Shown piece after piece: positions 23,890-35,992 of a stretch of DNA of 64,000 nucleotides. The notes below the pieces were generated by a model. That model saw only the letters and a list, made by a program, of their open reading frames with translations. It was not told the origin of the DNA and searched no databases. Numbering within the stretch: the first letter of the stretch is position 1; the number at the start of each line of letters is the position of its first letter. This DNA comes from Tetrahymena thermophila SB210 (lineage: Eukaryota > Ciliophora > Oligohymenophorea > Hymenostomatida > Tetrahymenidae), in assembly GCF_000189635.1 (NCBI RefSeq), contig NW_002476559.1, positions 1,550,001-1,614,000 of the forward strand, given 5' to 3'. The translations under genes were made by a program, and so were the position numbers.

Positions 23890-26800
23890 TCATAATTAGG
23901 ATTTAAAAACCATTTAAAAAAAGATAGTGATTTGTAATTGCTAATTAATTTTTTGGTTTGGTTTATTTATTTTGAACAAAATAATTTATTTACCTTCAAA
24001 GTGAGCCTATTTGAAATTGGATTTCTTGGGAGCCTCAACTCTTACTTGGGGCTGGCCTTAGTCTAGATTGATAATTTTGGAGACTTGTTCTGGATTTTTG
24101 ATTTTGAAGTCTTTCTTATTTTTGAAGGTATCCAATGTGTGAGTCATCATCACTGGAGGGCTATTTTTTTGTTTGTTTGACATTTAGAGCTGTCCTTTGT
24201 TAAGAGAAGTGGCAGAACCGGACACTTATATTAATGGAGATGTGTTATTAGAAATTGTCGATATATTATTAGAGCTAACTGAGGGTGTTCTTGTGATATT
24301 CGTATTCAAGTTACCATTATTAGAGTTACTATTTTGGTTTAGACTGTTTTTGCTTAGGACTTCAGAGCTGCGGTTCATCTTCTTCTACATTTGCTTTTCG
24401 AAACTTTGGTGTTTGTTATTGTTGGATTTATGAGTCGAGCTAGAAGCTACTTAGTTCTATTAACTATATAAATTATACATAGGAACTGGAGATGGAGACA
24501 GAGATTAAGACACAGATGACGAATTTTAAGCATTATTAGAATTATTTGAATATTTACTTTACTAGTCTGTATTGTCTTTATTGATATTTATGAAATTATT
24601 TTCTAAAGTTTTTAAAGACAGTTTTTTATTTTGGGTGGTAGAATTTCCTTAGAAGGAAGTTATGTGGCTTGAGTCGCTTTTTTGTTATGATTTGGAAGTA
24701 GAACTTTTATTATTGGAAGAATTTGAAGGGATGATATCTGATTATCTTAGTGAAAGGTATGTTTATCCCTTAACTTATTTTTATGAGTTCAAAGGAATGG
24801 TGTTAGGGGATTATTCTACATATATGAAATGCGAACTCTGCTGATTTTATTAGATGGAAGTGCTTTCTCTGTTTGAGTAAGCCATATTTCTCTATCCGTA
24901 TTAGTTTTTAATAGGAGATGTTTTGTTATTATCTTTACCTTTTAGAATAATTGCACTTTATTATTTTTAAGATTACTATGTAACATTCTTTTTGACATTT
25001 GCTTAACTTGACACTCTCTATGCTTAAAACTAAACCTCATTTCTAATGCTTGTGTCATCCGTTACAGATGAAGCTTCTGTGTTCTTTGCATTAACTATTT
25101 TTTCTAAATATTCAAATTCACTCATTTCTGGATCGCCTTCTTCTGTTCCCAAACGTGAATTCTAAAACTGCACATTAGAATTAGAATGTTCAGAATATTA
25201 ATTTTATTAAACTGTTTAATTGAGTTTCTTCTAAAATTTGAGGTTATTTTAATTTTTTTGGTTGTTGATGCTATATTGGACAACAGTGTGAGATGGAGTT
25301 TAAATCCTAGTCTAAGAAGGAGGATTTGAGTGAATTTATGAATTTTTTCTGTTGCTGCTTGAATTGATTTGCATTTGAATCTGATTATTTATTTGTGATT
25401 TTAAATTAAATTCGTTTTGATTAGCATTATTATTATTGTTGTTGCCATTCCTATTAAATATGTTTTTAATAAAATAATGAATAAAAAATATAATTTGTAA
25501 GTTAAATAGTTATTTAAAAAAGCTAATTTGAATTACAGTTCTTAAATTTGAGAAGGACCAAGTAGACTCTTTTAGAAAATATTTGATGTAGGAGACAACT
25601 TAAACATCTTATCTTCTAATGACTCTGAAGTTGCCATACGATTATCACTTTTAAAGTTAACTTATTTTTTTTGATACTTGTTCAGTGGTCTGAAATCATG
25701 AATGGGATTAACTGATCTTGGTGTATTGTTATAAGAGGAATTTTCATGAGAGTTCATAATATGATCAGATTTAGGGATATTTAATTTATTAAAATCCTAC
25801 TGAGTTTTATTTTAATTCTTTGTTGATGCATTATTAATTTTTAAATTTATCGGGCTGCTTTCAATTGCAACTTCGTAGGTTTAGTTTTATGACGAATATC
25901 TTTGATTTTAATTATCTTAATTTTAATTAAAGTATTTATTTTGATATAAATTAGTTGATCCTTTATGAGTAGCTGTAGCTGGTGCTACCAAACCTTAATT
26001 TACCATTTATTGAACCTATTTATTTATTATTTAAGTTAAGCATTAATTTAATTAATCATTTTTCATTTTTTAAATTAAGAAAATTAATTTTAAAAATTAG
26101 AATTAATTTTTTAAATTGACAAATTTTTAAATATAAATTACATGTAAGTCAGAGATTTACTAGGCTTGAGGTGTCTAGCTTTGCTTGTTTTGAATTTTTT
26201 GATTATTTTTGAATATAGAAGGAGGGCTTGTTTGAGTTGTTTGCTTTTTATTGTAGGCTTGAGTGAGCTCGTTGTCTCTTTCTATTTCCCTTTCAATAGT
26301 TAAAATTCTTAAATCGAGCTCTTCTAATTCGCTTCTTTTATTGTTATTGGCTGTATTCGTATTACTTTCTTTTTTCTTGGCCTAGTTACTACCATTTAAC
26401 TTAGCTTAAACTTGATACTAACCGAAATTGTTCTATTGAATTTGAGAAGAATTGTTTCCTTGGAATCCTACAGAGCTTCTTAAGTTTTGAGACTAGATTA
26501 GATAGCTATTTGGTGAATTGATTGCTCCATTGTTTGATGTGATGTTAGAAAACAGTAAATTATTTGTATTGAGCTACTCACTGCTTGGTACTATTGTTGC
26601 TGAAGCTGTAGTTGTCTGGGAACCATTGTTGTATTTGCTAGTTGCAAAATTAGAGCTAGTAAAGTTATTATTATCAGCTTTTTTTCTATCCATGAACTTT
26701 TTAACTTCTCCTTCATTTTGATTTCTTCTGTTTGTAGTTGTTTAAGTTCCTTAATTGAATTTAATGTGAGCTGAGTGATGATGATGATAACTAGCTTGAG

Positions 26801-27908
26801 GCGAATAGAATCCCTGAGATGTCATATGTGTAGATGGTCTACCTGATGGCGACATCTCGAATCTGCTAATACCAGGCTATGAGGTATTGGCAGTAGAACC
26901 AATTTTAAGGTTGGTCTAATGAGTTCTCTTGCTAGGAGGTGATAAGAAAGGTCTTTGGGGCTAAGAAGAACTTATTTGTGATTACTGAGTGTATTAAGTC
27001 TAGCTGGTAGCAGGCTTGTTCTGCTTTTAATAAGAATTAATCTAATTAGATAAAACCGCTACTACAGAATTATTCTAAGCATTTTCAATTTTAGATTTTT
27101 AACCCTAACTTTTTGCTTGCTGAGGACTCATAAATCCCTAATTTAAAAACAATCCACCATTATTTTCTTCTATTTATCTATTATGAACAGGTGATTGATT
27201 TGTGACTAGAAACTCGCATGAACGCTAGGATTTAATCTTGCCTTTCTAAGGCACAAAATTTACAAAACCTTACTAAGCTTCTTATGAATTATTTTCTTCA
27301 GTAGGCAATCTACTTGCTCCACTCAAAGTTGTGCTTTAATACATGTACCCTTGCTAGGGAGCTGTGGCCTAAAATTTAGAAAGTACCTAACTTCTAACTG
27401 TCTGATTTTTGGCACTAAAAAGCTAAGTATTCTAAAAGGTAGCACTGGGTGACTATCCTTATTGCAAAATTGCTTAATGCTATGGAGTTCCATATGTCCC
27501 CAAACTACTGCTACTTCTTGGATTTCCTAAACCTTTTTTCTAATAATTCTTTTTATTCTACATTTTTTTCATCATATCACTCTCTATTTATCTAAATCTA
27601 TTTTTTAAAACATTTATGTTTGTTTCCATCTTAGCTTTAAAAAAATAATTTTTCACTGAATTTTTGAAAATGTTTATTAAAAAATCGAGATTTAATTTCC
27701 TACTTAAACTGCAAAGAGTAAAAATATCAAAAAAATTTAATTTATTGTGTTATTGTCTTCATATTTTATGATTAAATTTAAGCTCTTAAAAAAAAGAATA
27801 ATGATTTTCAGTGACATTTTTGTTTTTAAATGCGATAAAAACAATCAAATGTTACCTTTCTTCATAAAGTTTGGCAGCCGCTTCATCATCTAGTTGGCTG
27901 AAACGCAT
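23890..27908 (-). CDS. Large Asn/Gln/Ser-rich low-complexity protein, about 1219 aa, 4 exons
   Basis: Exons on the minus strand: 27908-27856, 27708-26142, 26015-25537, 25450-23890. Intron phases (2, 0, 2) join into one frame. The first exon encodes only MRFSQLDDEAAAKLYEE plus part of a codon; the ctttgcag acceptor at 27,709 is the only one that keeps the frame. The protein is dominated by Asn, Gln, Ser and Thr with scattered Lys, and has a short His run (about residue 320) and one charged, probably helical segment near RSELEELDLRILTIEREIERDNE. No enzyme domain or membrane segment was seen. Such proteins often act as scaffolds or RNA-granule components, but nothing here proves that. The 3' end is uncertain: composition changes at about 23,993, where a GTAAAT donor could begin a further intron, so the last 30-odd codons to the TGA may be non-coding. 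An in-frame ATG also exists upstream at 28,040. Confidence 0.75.
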
Positions 27909-30517
27909 AGCTTTACTATTGAATTTAATTAATAAATAAATAAATAATTTAGTTATATGCATGGCTTTGTAATTAAACTTATGAGAAAGCTAATAAAATT
28001 CTATCTTACATTAATTCTCTGTTATCAGAATCAGATTCATTACATAATTGCTTTTAATCTGTTTATAATTTAATAAAGATAATGATCAATAAATTAGCTA
28101 AGTAAATGGAATAAAGTAAAGATAAAAACATCTTAATCTAAATATCAAGTAAAGGAGAGACATCTAACTATTTTAACTAATATTTTTATGAAACTAAAAA
28201 GTAAATATACCTTCCATGTTAGCAATAATTTTGCTGCAATCACACCTTACTTTACTTATATTTTTTTTGATAAATAATATATCTGCTTTTATTTATTTAT
28301 TGACTAATTAATTGGTGGAGCTTAATTTTTTCTTTATTTTTTTTAAATAATGAAGAAATCAATCGTTTATTTCTAGCTGATTTTTATTATTTTATAATGA
28401 TAAAAATTTTTCACAAGCAACAAGCAAAAAAAACAAAGAAACAAACAAACAAATACTCTCTTAAATACTAAACAAATATAAAATAAATTGACAGATTTCG
28501 AAAAATTAATACATAATTACTTTATCAATAAAAATAAAAAATTTGAAGCTGAAATGCAAGTAATTTTTGGCAGTAAATTCTTAATTTTTTATTTATTTAT
28601 TTATTTACTTTTAATTATTTAAATGCATCAGTAAATAAATAAGATAATATATATGTATTCTTTTTGATTACATATCAATTTTTTAATTCACTTTTTATCG
28701 CAAAAAGTTAAAAAAAAGTTTTCAGTCAAAAAAATTGATCAATATATTTTAATATCAACAATAATTAGCTAATTTATTAGTGTAAAATAAGAGAATTTTT
28801 AGAAAGTTATTTATTAATAGAAAATCTTTTGTTTATTTTTTCAGACTTAATAAAAGGCCATTTTGAATTTATTTATAATCTTAAAAATTCTAGACTCAAA
28901 ATAAGAAAATTAGATAAATATATTAAGATTACAAATATTATTGTGTGCTTTCACAATACATTTTATCCACACAATATTTTGTAAAAACTAAATTAATATC
29001 AAATTTATATGAATGGTTGAATTTTACTCAATTATCATTTAAAAGATAGTAAAAATAAAAATTCATAAGTAACTTCCTTCCTATTTTAAGAATTTTAGAA
29101 TTCACATCTTATATAAAGCATAATTTTATTTAATCAATAACACAATGAAATAATATTATATTACTTTAAGTATAATAAAATATGTTTTTACATTAAAATT
29201 TATCATGGAAAAATAAATAAATAAATATATTCTTTGATAATATTTTTAAAAAAGTAATAACATTTAAACAATATATAACTAAATTTTAATCAATTTATTA
29301 AATTATTAAAAAATACAAAATTAGAATAATTAAAATTATAAATATTTATTTTTATGGAAGGCCAATTTTGTTTTTATAAATCAATAAATAAAGAAAAAAA
29401 TGTTATAATGATAGAGATATATTATTTATTACCTTTTCACTTGAAATTATAAATATTTTTATCTTAAAAAGTTATTAAGTAGAAAATAAATGCTTGAAGA
29501 TAATTAATTAACATTTTGGAAAAACGTAAACCATAAAATTTAATTTTAGGTTTTGATTTGTAAAATAGATTGACAAATATTTGTAAAAAATTTACTTTAT
29601 TTCGAAATTCATTAGTTTAAATATATTTTTAAATACAATATGTTTTTTTCAAAACCAGTGTTTTAGATAAATTTAATTAAGGAAGTAATTGAATTTATTG
29701 TGATATGATATTTATATCAATTGCTAATATAAGTAATTTAAGTAAATAGTTTTATACACAAGGACATAGAGACCCAGATGATATACAACGAAAAATTCAT
29801 TCATTTTTATATATTTTTATAATTTAAAATATTTTTCAAAACAAATGTTTTCTTAAATTTAATTTATGTAAATAAATTGAATTTATTGTGATATGATATA
29901 TCAATTGCAATACAAATAATATAAGTAAATAGATTTATATGCAAGGACATAGAAACCTAGAAACTTCATTTTATTTATTCATTCATTTTCATAAATTTTT
30001 TTAATTTAAAATATTTTTTCAAAACAAACAAATGTTTATTAAATTTAATTTAAGTAAATAAATTGAATTTATAGTGATATGATATATCAATTGCAATACA
30101 AATAATATAAGTAAATAGATTTATGTATAAGGACATAGAAACCTAGAAACTTCATTTTATTTAGAAATTCATTTTCATAAATTTTTTTAATTTAAAATAT
30201 TTTTTCAAAACAAACAAATGTTTATTAAATTTAATTTAAGTAAATAAATTGATTAATTTATAAAATTGAAGAGATTGATATATGATATTTGTAAGAAATG
30301 TTTGATAAGTAATTTAGGTAAATAGACATACAGATAGATAGACAGATAAATAAATAGATAGATATATCTTGTTGCTTGATTAATATTTCAAGATATTAAA
30401 AATTAATTAATAAATGAATTAATTAGTTTAGTTAATTTAATTTAGGTATTATCGCTATTTAATATATTAATTTTTGATTATTTTACTTATTTTGAATTAT
30501 TGCATAATTAATTATAA
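27909..30517. other. 2.6 kb divergent intergenic region with tandem repeat
   Basis: This lies between the minus-strand Asn/Gln-rich gene and SF3A1, so it should hold both promoters. It contains the tandem repeat at 29,615-30,262 and a gata microsatellite at about 30,330-30,365. The segment 28,010-28,060 is slightly richer in G+C. No other gene was seen. Confidence 0.55.
29615..30262. repeat. Tandem repeat, about 3.5 copies of 185 bp
   Basis: The anchor ttttttcaaaac recurs at about 29,650, 29,837, 30,020 and 30,206 (spacing 183-187). Each unit continues with a gaattta.tgtgatatgatat string, a taagtaaatag string and aaggacatagaaacct. Copies two and three are closest to each other; the first is most diverged and the last is truncated after taagtaaataaattga. 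No frame runs through it. Confidence 0.85.
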
Positions 30518-33500
30518 ATGTCTTAAACTGTAGGTTTGATTATTCCTCCTCCTGAAATAAGAAGTAAAAAATATTTCAAGCGAATAATGTTTTATTTAGA
30601 ATTAAAATTGGTTATTTATAGCAATCATTGATAAGACAGCAGAATTCGTCGTTAAACATGGTGCTGCAGTTGAAGAAAATATTATTTAAGCCTAGGTTAA
30701 CAATCTTAGTTTTAATTTCTTGAAACAAAATGATCCATATAGACCTTATTATGATTCCAAAATAGCTGAGTTTGCCAGATAATTTACACAAAGTAAATAT
30801 TGTTTTTGTTATTTATGCTATGATAAATTGCTTGCTGAATTCAATTGATCCATTTTACACTTTTGCCTAAAGTTTATTTTAAATTATTTTTCAATATTCA
30901 TGTTAATTTTAAGTGTCTAGAAAAATAATCAACAAACAGAAGATACAAAATAAGTAACAAATGTGAAAATGGATAATTGGGAAAAGCAAAATATTTAAGC
31001 AGAGTGTTAAATTTACTTTTATTTTTTTAGTTATTAGCGAATAAGTTGAAGGAAGAACGGATGGAGCAGATTAAGAATAAAATCATAATGCAGCTCCTTA
31101 ATATCAAAATGAATTTTTAGCCAATAAAGAAAAGTTACTCAAGCGTTAAGAAGTTCCTAAAGAGGAAGTTAATGATCTTGATATGGAAGTTATTTAGCAA
31201 ATAGAAAACCCTAATTATGTGATTTAAATACCCACTCAACTAACAAGTTTAGAATTAGATATTATCAAGCATACAGCTTAATTTGTAGCCAAAAATGGTA
31301 AAAAATTCCTTATCTCTTTAACAGAAAGAGAAAAGCAAAATCCTTAATTCGATTTCCTAAAGCCCACAAACTCTCTCTTCAGTTTCTTCATTAGTTTAGT
31401 CAACTCCTATTAGAAAATTATTCAAATCAAAGAGAGTCAACTTGATAATATCATAAGAAATGGTAAGAGTAAGTAGCATATCTACAGCTAAGCTCTAAGG
31501 ATATTTGATCATTTGAAATAAAAGAGACAACAAGAAAAGAAGTAGAGTGAAATAGAAAAAGAAGAAAGACTTCTCAAGGAATCAATTGATTGGAATGATT
31601 TTTATGTTGCTGAAACTATTGATTTTAATGATAGCTTTGCTAATTACAACAATAGCAACACCTTAACTCAAGCTTAAGATATACCAGCCATTCCAGAAAT
31701 TCCAGCTGTTCAACCTACTCCAATTGAAGAAGAAAAGCCAAGTAAAATTAATATTTTTTTAAATACTATCTACAATTACACACACATTCTAGAATTAGTT
31801 GGATTAGATAGATTTACTCTTGTATGCCTTTCTTTAAAAAATAATAGCTAAACAAATATAAAGCATTTATTTTAAATTTAAAAATGCTAACCTATCTTAA
31901 AAGATAATTTATTTAAAAAGTTAAATTTGGAATTAATTTGTTTTGTTAAAGAAAATAAAAATGAATTTATTAAAAGATGTACTTTTATTAGAAGCTCTGA
32001 ATGCATAAAAGCCTAAAAATTATATAAGAAAATAAGTTATTTTTATTGCTAAATTGCTAATTTTGTCTAAGAATTTTTTTTAAAGAGAATATAAAATCAT
32101 CAAATTAAATAAAGTAAAGAGAAATGAAAATTCAAACAAAACAACTAAACTTCATTTTTTAAAAATAAGTAGCTAAATATTTAAGAAAGAATTCGAACCA
32201 GAATTATTTTTATTAAAGCTATTAGTGCAGATAATTTAAAAAGGTGTGGTTATTAATAAAAAAGAACAAAAAAATATCTTTATAAAATAAATAAATGAAT
32301 CCAAAGAGCTATTTGATTTAAAATAAACCAAACTTTTTAATTCATGGATTTAAAGTTAGATTATGAAATAAAAAACAAATAAATAAATAAATAATTCAAA
32401 AGAATGAATGAAATTGTCAAAATATAAAGCAAATAGGATTAAAATTAAATTTTAATTTTAAAGTTTTTAATAGCTTTTTTTAAATGAAAAGTTTTTTAAT
32501 CAATTAACATTTTTTTTAGAAAAACGAATTAAAGAAGGAATTAATTAAATTTAGTATTTTATTAACATTTAATATGAGATTTTTCATTTATTTCTGATTT
32601 GTTAACAAAAAAATAAAATAAATTATTTTTATTTGAAAACAGAAGAACCTCCTAAAAAGGATATTCCTACAGTTCCAGGACCTAATGAGATTCAACCTTC
32701 AATTATTCCTGATGAAAATATTAAGATTAAGGCTGACTATAAGAGATAACAAAATAACCAAAGAAACGAATGCACCAAGTGCTAGATTTGTGGATAACTT
32801 ATTCCTATTGATGATTACAACTAGCATCTTGAAATTGAAATGCTTGATCCTAAATACTAACAACTAAAGAAAGAATAATAAGCTAGCAGCAAGACATCTT
32901 CAACAGTTCATGATCCTCAAATTATTTAGAATCTTTATGACATGAAAAAGCATCGTCCTGAAATTTTCGGTTATGCTGAAGAACAATTCGAAAAGATTGT
33001 CGAAAATGAGCCATCTGGTCCCAGCAAACCTATTTGGGATGGTCAATCTGCAACTATGACAAGAACCACCGCTACAGTGGCAATGCTTGCTCAGTCTACT
33101 CGTAGAAAATATGAAGAATAGCTCAAACAAAAAGGACTCTTACCTCAAAGCGACGAATGTAACCAATTAATTAATACAATTTAAATTTGTGAAATTAACA
33201 AAACATTTTTGAATATCAAATAGAAAATAAATAGTCATAATAAGACAGTATACAATTAAGCCGCAACAAACTATCTCAATTAGAAGAAGGTGTTTCCCTA
33301 GAACCTGAATAAATTTTCTTATAAAAAAATCCAGGAGCAGTTACCCTCAACATTAGAATTCCAGAAGACATAGAAAGAAATGCTAAGTTAACAGGCCAAT
33401 TAATAAAATTAACTTTCTAACCCCATAACACCATTCAGCAAATTAAGCAAACTATCTCAGAAAAAATAGGTAAATAAATAAATATTTTTGTAAAAAAATA

Positions 33501-33657
33501 TATTAAAGTTTTTATATAAATAAATTAATAATAATTAGGTGTCGACTTAGAACAATCAAATTTAAAATCTACCCTATTCAAATCTCTTAAATCAGAAAAG
33601 AGTATTGCTTTTTACAATCTATTTAATGGTGCAGCTTTAGAACTCAATCTTAAATGA
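30518..33657 (+). CDS. SF3A1: U2 snRNP splicing factor SF3A1 (Prp21 orthologue), 602 aa, 6 exons
   Basis: Exons: 30518-30563, 30622-30792, 31031-31741, 32643-33158, 33224-33469, 33539-33657; the internal junctions are all phase 1 and join without error. SF3A1 is the scaffold of SF3a, needed to form 17S U2 snRNP and for branch-site recognition. It opens with IIPPPEIR and a first SURP module (about residues 17-72: KTAEFVVKHG, NNLSFNFL, DPYRPYYDSKI). A second SURP follows (about 145-200: KHTAQFVAKNG, QFDFLKP), then IDWNDFYVAETIDF. The conserved block around LLDP-like MLDPKY, RPEIFG and IWDGQSATMTRT comes next, and a C-terminal ubiquitin-like domain begins near residue 521 (AVTLNIRIPED). It is shorter than the animal protein because proline-rich linkers are missing. 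Just before the conserved block there is an unusual ECTKCQICG cluster followed by a His. Identity is secure. Confidence 0.95.
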
Positions 33658-35992
33658 GCTAGCTGCTTTGCTTTTTTAATTAAAATTTTTGGAAAATAGT
33701 TTTTTAATGAGATAAATGATTAACTAGCTAACTTTATTTATCTTAATCAAATCCTAAACCAAACAAAAAAACATAGATAGATTGATAGATAAAATTCAAT
33801 ATATAAATTAAACTATCTTTTTGATATTTCATCTATCATCCACCAACATACTTACATACATACACACATACAATCAATCAACAACAATCTTTCTCCATCT
33901 AATAATATTTTACTTTTAAATATTCATAAATGTATTTTTCTAAAAGTATTTGTATTTGTTTTTCAAATTTCACAAAATTAGATTTAAAAATAATTAAAAC
34001 AAATATATTTTAAAGCACTTACTATTTATGTTAACCATCCTCAAATTAAGTAAATAAATTTTATATTTCTCTCAAAAATTCATATTTACATCAATAAAAT
34101 AATTTTGAAAGAAATTAAATCTGAATAGCTAGTTTGTTTGTTTTTAAAAATTAAATAAATTATTTAAAATTTAATAGATTTTTTCTTATTTTTGGTTGAT
34201 ATTTTTAAAAATAAAATTTATCTTTTATTAAAGAAAAATGAGTAATTGTTTATTTAATCATTTATTATATAATATTGATAAGATACAATTATTTATTTTC
34301 TTTTCTTATTCTATTTAAATACCAGTTTTCAAATAATAATCTAAAAACTTTCATTGAATAATTTACAATTTAGTAGGTTATTTTAAAAAAAGATTTATAA
34401 ATTTTATTCATATTTTTAGATTTAAAAGCTCAAGATTTGCTAACTAATTAAGCAAACCTTTTAGAATATTTTTAAAAAAATAAAAGCCATTATAAAAATT
34501 AATCATAAAGATTAAAATATTTATTTACTTAAAAAGTATTTGCTAATTCATTCATTTATTATCACAATAACAAAAATTTGATTATACCAAATTAATTTAT
34601 TTTATAAAACCACAAAATTCTTTACACTTACTCTCTTTGCTTTCTTTTTAATTTTTTTCTATTCTATTATTGTAAAATTTTTGCAGTTTAAGGCAATAAT
34701 ATTTTAATTAAACCATAAAGAACTTCAGATTTATGAATAAATCAATCTTACTTAGCTGAAAAAATTTATTTGTCGATGAGTTTAGTTTATTATACATCTT
34801 GACATGAAAATTTTTGATAATAGAAAAACAATAAATTTTATTTATTTTTTGGAAAGATAATTACTTAGATTTATTTTCAAAAAGATATTAACCAACCTAA
34901 CAAATAAAAAGAGGATATGCTTAAAACATCAATCAAAAGATATTCATAAATTCGTGGTTTAAAAATCAATTTTTTATTCCAATAATAAATTTAGGCTGTA
35001 TGCATTTTTATGATTGAATAATCAGTTATTTTGTTTCAATTAATTAAATTTTATTTATTTTGGTTAAGTCTTACTAGACAGAACTTAGGTAAGATTCTCA
35101 AAAAATTTAATATTTTTTATATAAAAATAGATCTAGTTTAAACATTTTTTGTTAAAATTTTGTCTTATTTTTTATAATTATTACTTATATTTTTATTTCA
35201 TTTTAAATTTTAAGTAACAAAGTCAAATTTTATAATTAATTGGAAGTTTATTCAAAAATGAATATGCTTTTTTTTAAGATATAAAACAAATAGTTAGTTT
35301 CAAACAAAAAAGGAGTTAAAAAATATAGAAATATGTTTATTTGATAAACTAGACTTATCGTGGTTTATAGGCTAATCATAGATAGTTGCTTTCTTATACT
35401 TAATTGTTGCTTAATTAATGTTACAATCTATTTTTAACTGCTTACTAATTTATTTTCTATCATGATTTTTATAATTTCTTCGTTTTGAGGATTAATTTGT
35501 TTTGTTTTGTTTGGTAAAAACTGTATTTCTTGTTCTTTTTAAGATTAAAGTTTCTTTCTTTCTTTATTTGTTTGTTTGTTTAGAGATGAATTAGTATGTA
35601 TGTATGCATATATTTATTTTATTGTTATTTTGAACGAAGTAAGTTTTTCAAGGATTTATTTATATTTGAGATAAATAAAAATTATTTGCAGAAAGATAAG
35701 CCAAGCAAAGATTGATTAGTAAAAATTTAAATAATCTAAGGCAAGCATCAAAAGAACCAATTATCATTTATTTATTTATTTCTTTCTTGTTATTTTAAAG
35801 TTTTTTAAATAAAAATTTACTAGAGATACTAACTAATTCGCCAATTAATATAATTATTATATAATATTTAATCCAAAATAAAATACAAAAGGATATACCT
35901 ACAGTCAATCAAAAAATAAATAGATAAAGAGCGTTTAAAGCCTAAACAGATAGATAGATATACAACCAATTAAGCAAGTTAAAAATTATAAA
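33658..35992. other. 2.3 kb AT-rich intergenic DNA, no gene seen
   Basis: This holds the 3' side of SF3A1 and the upstream region of the coiled-coil gene. It contains an acatacatacacacatac tract near 33,855 and tttctttctttatttgtttg near 35,555. No coding-like frame on either strand. Confidence 0.6.

Noticed and set aside
24197..26721. Several plus-strand ORFs (24197, 24662, 26518)
   Set aside because: They are shadows of the long minus-strand Asn/Gln/Ser-rich gene, whose frame is continuous in ciliate code with correct splice phases.
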